This document shows, in pieces, positions 57,999-64,000 of a stretch of DNA of 64,000 nucleotides. The DNA lies in contig JAZHRO010000012.1 of NCBI GenBank assembly GCA_037157565.1, positions 59,387,501 through 59,451,500 of the forward strand. Reading direction: 5' to 3'. The stretch comes from Thalassia testudinum. Taxonomy: Eukaryota > Streptophyta > Magnoliopsida > Alismatales > Hydrocharitaceae. A model generated the notes under the pieces. The model was not told the DNA's origin and ran no database searches. It was given only the letters and a program-made list of their open reading frames with translations. Position 1 is the first letter of the stretch; each line of letters opens with the position of its first letter. Both the position numbers and the translations under genes were made by a program.

Positions 57999-60748
57999 TG
58001 AAGTGGTTGGTTCGGGACAACCGGGTTTTATTGTTATAACGTTGTAGTATAGCCAGTTATTACCAACATTTCAAATATATAAATTTTTTACTCGGAAAAT
58101 AAAAGAGTTCCCGAGGTCGAACTCAGGGAGCAAGTTGTATTCTAGAGATATACATGTTTCTTTTACAAAATAAAGAAAGAGAGAGGGAAAGAATTTGTTG
58201 TTCTCTTTGTTTTCTCCTCGTGATGTTCTTCTTTCTTTTTTTTCTTCAGATCTCCTACTTCTTCTTTGTTCTGCAGAGGTGATGCTCCTCTTTCTTTCTT
58301 CAGATCTCCTTCTTCTTCTTCCTTGGTTTCTGTCTTGGTCTCTCTTCTTCTTTTTCTGCAGTCTCTTCTGTGAAGGTTTCTTCTTGTTTCTCCTCCCTGC
58401 GGCTAAGTGTCAGCTTCTTCTTTTCTTTCTCAGCCAGGGACGTCACCCCTCCTTTCTTCTTTTCCCTTCAGGCCGTCGTCTGATTTCCAAATCAGACGGC
58501 TTAACTACCTGTTGCTACAGTCAGCTTCCTTCTTCTTCCGCGGGTCTTCTTCTTCGCCTGTGCCTGCACACTTCAGAGTTTTTCGTCAGAGGCAAAACCT
58601 ATTCTACCCTCCCCCCCCCGCGTCTCTCTCTCTCTCTGAAACCACTCTTGGGAAAGCTCTCCCAGAGCTGCCGGGTAACCGGGTTCGGGTCAGGCCCGGG
58701 TCCAGGCCCACCGGCGTGCGTGGTGGGCGAGGAGTGCAGGTCAGTCTTAAGTCGGGTCGGGTCGGGTCAGGTCCGCGGGGCATGAGCGCGGACGAGACCG
58801 GGTAACCGGGCGGGTGAAGGGGACCTCACCCCGTGTGCTGAGGCAGTAAGCCTCCAGCACTTTTGCATCTTATGTCGCTGCGGCTCTTCAGGCTTTTCCG
58901 AGGTGGGACTAAATGTCCCACCTCAATTGCGCGCCCGCAGCGGGGAACTCAGCGGGAGATTGCGGCGTCACGCGAAGCTTTCTGCCTTAGCTGCGAGCCT
59001 GGTGTTTTGCCAAAACGCCTCGCAAGGCCTGGGAGTTGAATCTGGGCGTGGCGCTGAGCATGGCGCGCCTGTAGCTGCAGGCGGAAGCAGTTCCTCCCGC
59101 GCGGCAATGGCGGCGGAGGTCGGGTGGTCTGTTCACAAGAAAACGGCCTCTCGGCCTAATCAGAAAGTGCCAGGAGCTTCGCCAGGGTGCGGCGAAGCTC
59201 GTGTGGGTGGTGGCGAGGCGCGGGGTGGCGTGCGAGGGCTGCCCTAGGTCGGACTGTGGGTCGGAGGATGGGTCTGTTCGGTGGGGTTGCAGAGGGTGAT
59301 GTGGGGGAAGTGGCAGGGCGGAGGTTGATCAGGGTGAGGAGGCGGAGGTCCTGCGGTGGTCGGCGAGCCGTGTGGGTTGCTGAGGTGATGGGAGCGGCTC
59401 GCCGGAGGATGGCCGGAGGCGGAGAAGGTGAGGGTGAACAGGAGCGGTCGAGGGTTTAATCAAATAAAAGACAGTGAGGAAAAGAAAGAGGGGGAGATGG
59501 GGAGGAGTTCTGACCTAGCTACGGAGACGAAAGGGGCCGGGGCAGGGCGACAGTCGTATCGACTGTCGCCGGAGAAGAAGATGCCCAGGGGAAAGGGCGG
59601 CGGCGAGCAGAGGGCTGGAGAGGCGCCAGCTGGGTACGGCGTGGCGCAGGAAGAGCAGGGGAGGAGGTCTCTGCTGCTGGTATTGCGACAGAGCGAAGGG
59701 GAGGAGGAGGAGGAACCGCCGGAGCTGGTGGGCGTCTGCCGGAGGGAGAGGAGAAGAAAGTTGGGGGTTTTCTCCGTCAGACCCGAGCTGCCCCGGTCGG
59801 TGGAGCAACGGGGGGTATTTATAGGGATCAAACAGGGAGGAAGGCGGAGGGAGACGACGTGTCTCCCTCGCCGGAGGATGGTCGGAAACAAGAACCCATA
59901 CCGTCCGTGCGTTCGCACGGCCGGTATGGTGGTTTACAACGACCAGGGGGGTGTCCCTGCGACGGCTGACGACGCAGGGCACCCCCGGTTTACTTGCCAG
60001 GTCCCCCACCTCACCCTGCGCGGCGCCATGCTCCGCGCAAGGTCGCCGGAGCATGGTGCTGGCAGGTTTTGCAGGGGGGACCTGATTGCAAAGAACGAAG
60101 GAGAGTTAGGGGCCAAAATGCGAGGGTTCAAAAGTTGAGGGCCAAAGAGTAAATATATGAGGACCAAAGTGTAAAGTCGGTCAAGGAGGTTTCTTCTTAG
60201 GCTCAAGTTTTTATACATGACTAATTAGGACCTAAGGAATCTGATGGTGAATTTCATTTCCATATTAAACCTTGTTTGACCGGTCAATTTACGCAAAAAC
60301 CCAAATTAAGTTATTAATTGGGCATGGTTCTCAATGTAGGTCAAAAAGGGTTCTGAAGGCCAAATTGAAGGTTCTAAACCCTGGAGATTATTTTTCTATG
60401 AATTTTAGAGGGTTTATTCTATTTTTACTTTGCCTCGAACCTTGTGAATTGAAGTGGGTTGTTTTAGGGTTACAGATTATCATTTAGTTTCTTGGAATTG
60501 CTGTAGCCCTTGCTAGATCATTTTATCCCACTCTTATTCTTATTAAGCTGCTTTGACCTATGTTTGGGCCCTGAATTACCCTGTATGCAGATTATACTGG
60601 TAAAATTGCATTTTTACCCCTTATGACTTGTTTTCTTCTCAAACTCAGGATTCTCTGAGTTAAGCCTTTCCTTGAGATATGTAGGAGCTTTTATCCTTTG
60701 TATTAGGTCAAAATGAGCTAGTTATGGCTCATGATGAGGTTCTCATCA
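57999..60748 (-). repeat. Element D 5' LTR
   Basis: 2750 bp, near-identical to 50808-53555. CGTTGTAGTATAG 58040-58052; hairpin 58902-58922; TATA 59816-59823 (minus); terminal palindrome 60732-60748. Confidence 0.93.
58040..58052 (-). promoter_or_regulatory. Second tRNA-Asp-complementary segment in U5 of element D
   Basis: Plus strand CGTTGTAGTATAG equals nt 3-15 of plant tRNA-Asp (GTCGTTGTAGTATAGTGG), so the sense RNA is complementary to the 5' end and D-arm start of its own primer. It lies 45 nt from the PBS. Known tRNA sequence is from memory. Confidence 0.6.
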
Positions 60749-60753
60749 TACAC

Positions 60754-61185
60754 CCTTGCGGTGGAACTGGGTAATCACTTCCTGTGCCATTGTGAGATTG
60801 CTTAGATCCTACAATCGGATCATCCACCCACGGAGGAGGCCCAATCGTTACTTGAGTCGGATACTCCGTATCTCGAGGTGTCGATCACTAGTCGAACACT
60901 TGGCGAACTTAGTGGGCAAGTCGACTGGTTGATTTAGGTGATTTGTGCGAGCCTACTTAGGAGGCTTCCACCTGGTTTAGGTAGACCAAGATGGGTTTGT
61001 CTAGGATGCTTTATGTTTCACCAGGTAAATCTGAGCAGGGGGTTTCCAACTAGTGCAACTTAGGCTTATTCGCTTGGTTTTGGGTTTGGCCTTGTGTTTG
61101 CTTGGGCTAAAAGCTTCATGGGCCTTTGTTTGACCCAATAAAGCTTCTTTTTTAATCGAGCTTTGGGAAATAACCTGGAAGTAAA
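60754..61185 (+). mobile_element. Tat-lineage fragment, part 3 (LTR end, possible PBS)
   Basis: Rejoins 50807 when D is removed (CTAGACG-TACAC-CCTTGCGG). The LTR may end at GTCGAACA (about 60901), followed by CTTGGCGAACTTAGTGGG, a weak match to the TTGGCGCCGTCTGTGGG PBS of Tat elements. Beyond about 60920 nothing is recognisable up to 61185. Confidence 0.35.
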
Positions 61186-61320
61186 AATTAGGATCTTTTA
61201 TATCCATGCCCCCGTAAACTTTTTCAATTACATCCATGCCCTATAAAATCTGTTATCACATTTATACCTCTAAAAACTTGTTAACCATATTAGTCATACC
61301 TCTAGGTCAAGTCTCCATTA
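61186..61320. repeat. Short quasi-tandem repeat, about 31-bp units
   Basis: ATATCCATGCCCCCGTAAAC, ACATCCATGCCCTATAAAAT, TTTATACCTCTAAAAAC and AGTCATACCTCTAGG follow at about 30-bp steps (61200-61312). No ORF or terminal inverted repeat was found. It may be the end of an unclassified DNA transposon or MITE. Confidence 0.4.
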
Positions 61321-63719
61321 GATTTTGACGGAATATTTCCTAACAGTCATTAACTTTAGGATATTGATATACGTGTACCGTTTCTACACGGGTTTGTACA
61401 CCCACTCACAGGTCACATGACACCGTCCGAGCACATATAACATAGTCCAGGTACATGAATTCCCTTTTTAATAGAGTGATGATAAGTATACACAACTTTA
61501 TGCACTTTCATGTACACTTGGATATGCACGAAGCATTTTCCTTTAATGATGCAAAATTAATAAATTATATCTATACCTTATCCAAGTTTTTCTTCTTTTT
61601 CTCTATTCTTTCATCTTCCTTGTCTTCTCCCTCTCTTAGTCCATGTGCTCTCCCATGGAGCCCCTCGTCGATGACAACCTCTCCTACTACTGCTTCAGCA
61701 CAATAAACCCCTCCTGACCTTGACGGTGCAATCAATGACACCACCCTCTTCATTGTCATCAATCACCTAGCTTTCCTGACTTACTAGTTCCAGACCACCG
61801 TGCCTTCTCCATCATCAACCTTCAACATCCCCAACAAGTCCACCTATCACCGACTCACTTTCGCTAACCTTGCCGTCAACAGATCAGTTTTGCTGTAGTT
61901 CTGCTTGTTGACAACATCATCATGATCCCTGCTGTTGGTGAATGGCATGAAGAGGGGACCCACCTACTACCACCTCGCTGGCTATGAGTAGGAAAGGCTT
62001 TGTGGTGGTGAGCTTGTTGAGCCCCTCCTTCCTCCCCCTGCACCTACCTGCAGGACCCCTCCACACAAGACCCCCCTCGACCCCTCCTTCCACAAGATCT
62101 ATGCTGGTCTAATTATACCAATAGTCATAGATAAATACAATATTAAGAGAATTTTATGATATATTTTGTTTTGATGTGATTCTTTTGCTAGACGATGTGA
62201 TGCCTTTGCTTTCTTTAGCAACTTTGTAATTGTAATTTTTTCTTTTTAAAAGGGGGATGCAAATGGAATGTGTTACGTGTATAAGCTTGGTGTATGTATC
62301 ACTATGAACTAGGTAATTAGATGATGCTTAACATAAACTAAAACCATATAAAAGCTTGGTTGGGCTCAAGAATTGATGCTGAATGCAATTTCAATGGTGT
62401 TCAATTGCCAAGACAGTTGACAACATAAGCATGGTGAATTTGCCAGTCAATGCTTTATGGTTTAACAACAATAGCATGACAAGTTTTAGTTAGTAGCAAT
62501 TCTCCTATTTTCTTGTTGGTCATATATTTCACATGAATATGTTACTTGAGAAGGACATTGACTACGGCTTATTACTCACTTTTAGGACTTGCCTACTTGA
62601 TTTCCAAGTTGGCATGGTAGTTTTGTTTTACCTGTGGAACTTTCTCTCATTAATACCATAGTTTAACTCTCATCGTTGCAACTTATGCTTTCTATGTTGC
62701 CACCCATACCAGATCTTGCTGCTCACTTTTACAGGGGCATTACCTTCCGCATGTTATACATAAAGATCTTAGTCCATTGCTATCATCTGTGACATATAAC
62801 AGGCTTGCTTTCCAGTAGCACCTGTTATTCAGAGAAAGGACTGCAACAAGACATCCCTTGGGAGAAAGTGGATTGGATATATTTGCAAAATTGGCTTATT
62901 TTTTAGTAACTTAGTTACATCTTCTGCATCACTTGTCTGATTCTCATCATGTACTTATTTCGTAGTATCTTCTAGGCTTCTGGTTAATCCATTTGTAATG
63001 ATCCACCTAATTGTACCAACCTATTTTAAGTCAAGTTTGTCCTATGGCCTATCTCCTTTGGCTCCTTCATATTTATCTCCTTTAGCGCCTCCATGTAAGA
63101 CTGTCTTGGTGGCAATCCAAAGGAGAGACATGGTTTGTTTCATAAGGTATCAGGGGGCAAGCTTCCATGTGGTGGTAGTAAGAATGGTGTTATAAACTGT
63201 TGCTAAGTGATGGTACAAAACAGGGAGAGGCATTAGGATATTCCACTGGAAATGATGGGTGTCTTTTTGAAGAGAAAATAACAGATAGTTACTAAAAATG
63301 GAATAAAGAACTCTCTTACAAGGTTCAATGCCATGCTCAAAAGTAAAACAAAATATCTGCCTGGAGACAAAAAATATGAGTGTCCTAAGGGTGAAAACCA
63401 TGTAATTTGTTTCAAAAGAATGAGATTATTATATGGCTACCCTACCTCAATGTAAGATTATTCCAGTTTTGCAAATTTACTAGTATCTGCTTTGTTCTTG
63501 GTAGAATTTTATTTCCATAACATGTTGCGAATAGTGTCTGCCATACATCTGTTGGGAATTGATTTGCATTGCAGTGGCAAAAATGAAGCCTTTTTTGCCA
63601 TTAAGTGTGGTTGGCTACATAAATACTTTGTCTCAGATCTATTCTGAATTAATTTGCTCTATTGGTGTTAAAGTTGCAAGCCTATGTATGTAATCTTGGA
63701 CATCTTTCTACTGAAATAG
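61321..63719. other. Low-repeat flank, possible intron or degenerate coding remnant
   Basis: No retrotransposon signature. 61650-62110 is C-rich and reads on plus as broken frames (for example DGAINDTTLFIVINHLAFLTY then stop, NIPNKSTYHRLTFANLAVN); this looks like a decayed exon or pseudogene of unknown product. The rest is AT-rich, intron-like sequence. ORFs at 63000-63415 are not recognisable. Confidence 0.35.
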
Positions 63720-63834
63720 GTATTACGGAGATGCAAAGGCAAAACCGTTGTGGCCTGTATCAAGTGGAAGACCTACAAAGGATGACATTCCCACATGTGC
63801 TCATTGTTCTGGCCGTTTATGCGATGAATTTCAG
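63720..63834 (+). CDS. Internal exon of a PDCD2-like gene (PDCD2 C-terminal domain)
   Basis: After a likely acceptor (TTTCTACTGAAATAG, 63705-63719) the frame reads YYGDAKAKPLWPVSSGRP and TKDDIPTCAHCSGRLCDEFQ, followed by a GT donor at 63835 (CAG|GTTCC). KPLWP.SSGRP...DIP.C..C.G....EFQ is the core of the PDCD2 C-terminal domain, whose members bind ribosomal protein uS5 as chaperone-like factors in other eukaryotes. 115 nt, so it starts with the last base of a split codon. Downstream exon (expected MPQLLYYF-type text) lies beyond the window; upstream exons were not found. It could be a pseudogene exon. Confidence 0.65.
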
Positions 63835-64000
63835 GTTCCAAATCCTTCTTAGATACCTTTTTTTCAGGGATTTATCTCATTCTCACACCAAAAATTTTCA
63901 AATTCCAAATTTTTTTCCATCCAGGGAATCACGCTTACATCACATCTAATGCATTTTATGCTCCGATATTCAAAGAGCACACTTATTTTATTGATGCATA

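Larger units (their letters stand above)
50808..60748 (-). mobile_element. Element D: recent non-autonomous LTR retrotransposon with one long unknown ORF
   Basis: Complete: TSD TACAC (50803-50807, 60749-60753), LTRs 50808-53555 and 57999-60748, PBS 57979-57995, PPT 53556-53570. The internal 4.4 kb holds one 616-codon ORF and no protease, RT, RNase H or integrase. The LTRs differ at only about 17 sites in 2.75 kb by eye (about 0.6 percent), mostly transitions. Leader and 3' UTR match element A, so it probably moved with A-encoded enzymes. Confidence 0.93.

Noticed and set aside
57979..58052. Possible tRNA-Asp gene or pseudogene
   Set aside because: The 3' end-like part is the PBS and the 5' end-like part lies after it in the wrong order; no anticodon arm or cloverleaf.
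63000..63200. Possible upstream exon of the PDCD2-like gene
   Set aside because: No PDCD2-like residues and no convincing splice sites in any frame.

Overview
The window is nuclear DNA from a flowering plant, probably a monocot by the GC-rich 1.7-2.7 kb LTRs, but this is not proven by any single gene. About 95 percent of it is a stack of LTR retrotransposons inserted into one another. I see no rRNA or tRNA gene, no CRISPR array and no bacterial-type operon. The only host-gene evidence is one exon at the right edge (63720-63834) that matches the C-terminal domain of programmed-cell-death-protein-2-like proteins.

Layout, outside to inside. Left flank: an old diverged LTR (1-3325) with a very AT-rich insert, then an LTR that looks like a chromovirus LTR on the minus strand (about 3326-5039). 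From 5040 a Tat-lineage element fragment begins; it resumes at 49876-50807 and 60754-about 60901. Into it went solo LTR E (6525-7280 plus 47748-49870, TSD GCAAT) and element D (50808-60748, TSD TACAC). Into E went element A (7281-47742, TSD CTACC), a decayed Athila-type Ty3/gypsy element on the minus strand with gag, protease, RT, RNase H and integrase remnants. Into A went element B (about 8775-31498, in A's 3' LTR; gag plus protease but no RT to integrase), solo LTR G (37903-40548, TSD ATTAG, between gag and protease) and solo LTR H (42641-44307, TSD GTCAT/GTCGT, in the leader). Into B went element C (14119-24459, TSD GGAGG, in gag) and a Copia-type solo LTR, I (29085-30871, TSD CAGAC, in B's 5' LTR). 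Into C's single ORF went solo LTR F (17833-20550, TSD ATCCC). Sequences outside each target-site duplication rejoin, so the order of events can be read directly.

A, B, C and D all use a primer-binding site complementary to the 3' end of tRNA-Asp and share the same 3' layout: a second polypurine tract 1.2-1.7 kb upstream, a hairpin, then the polypurine tract next to the LTR. Only A encodes a polymerase. C and D carry one acidic ORF of unknown function in place of gag-pol. D has nearly identical LTRs (about 0.6 percent different by eye) and shares its leader and 3' region with A, so it looks like a recently mobile parasite of an A-like autonomous partner.

The most unusual signals are: (1) a 10-13 nt segment in U5 of several LTR families that is complementary to the 5' end of tRNA-Asp, the same tRNA that primes them; (2) dozens of copies of an AGACGTCT palindrome shared by LTRs of unrelated Ty3/gypsy and Copia families; (3) palindromes at the U3 terminus of nearly every LTR family present; (4) the unknown single ORFs of C and D.
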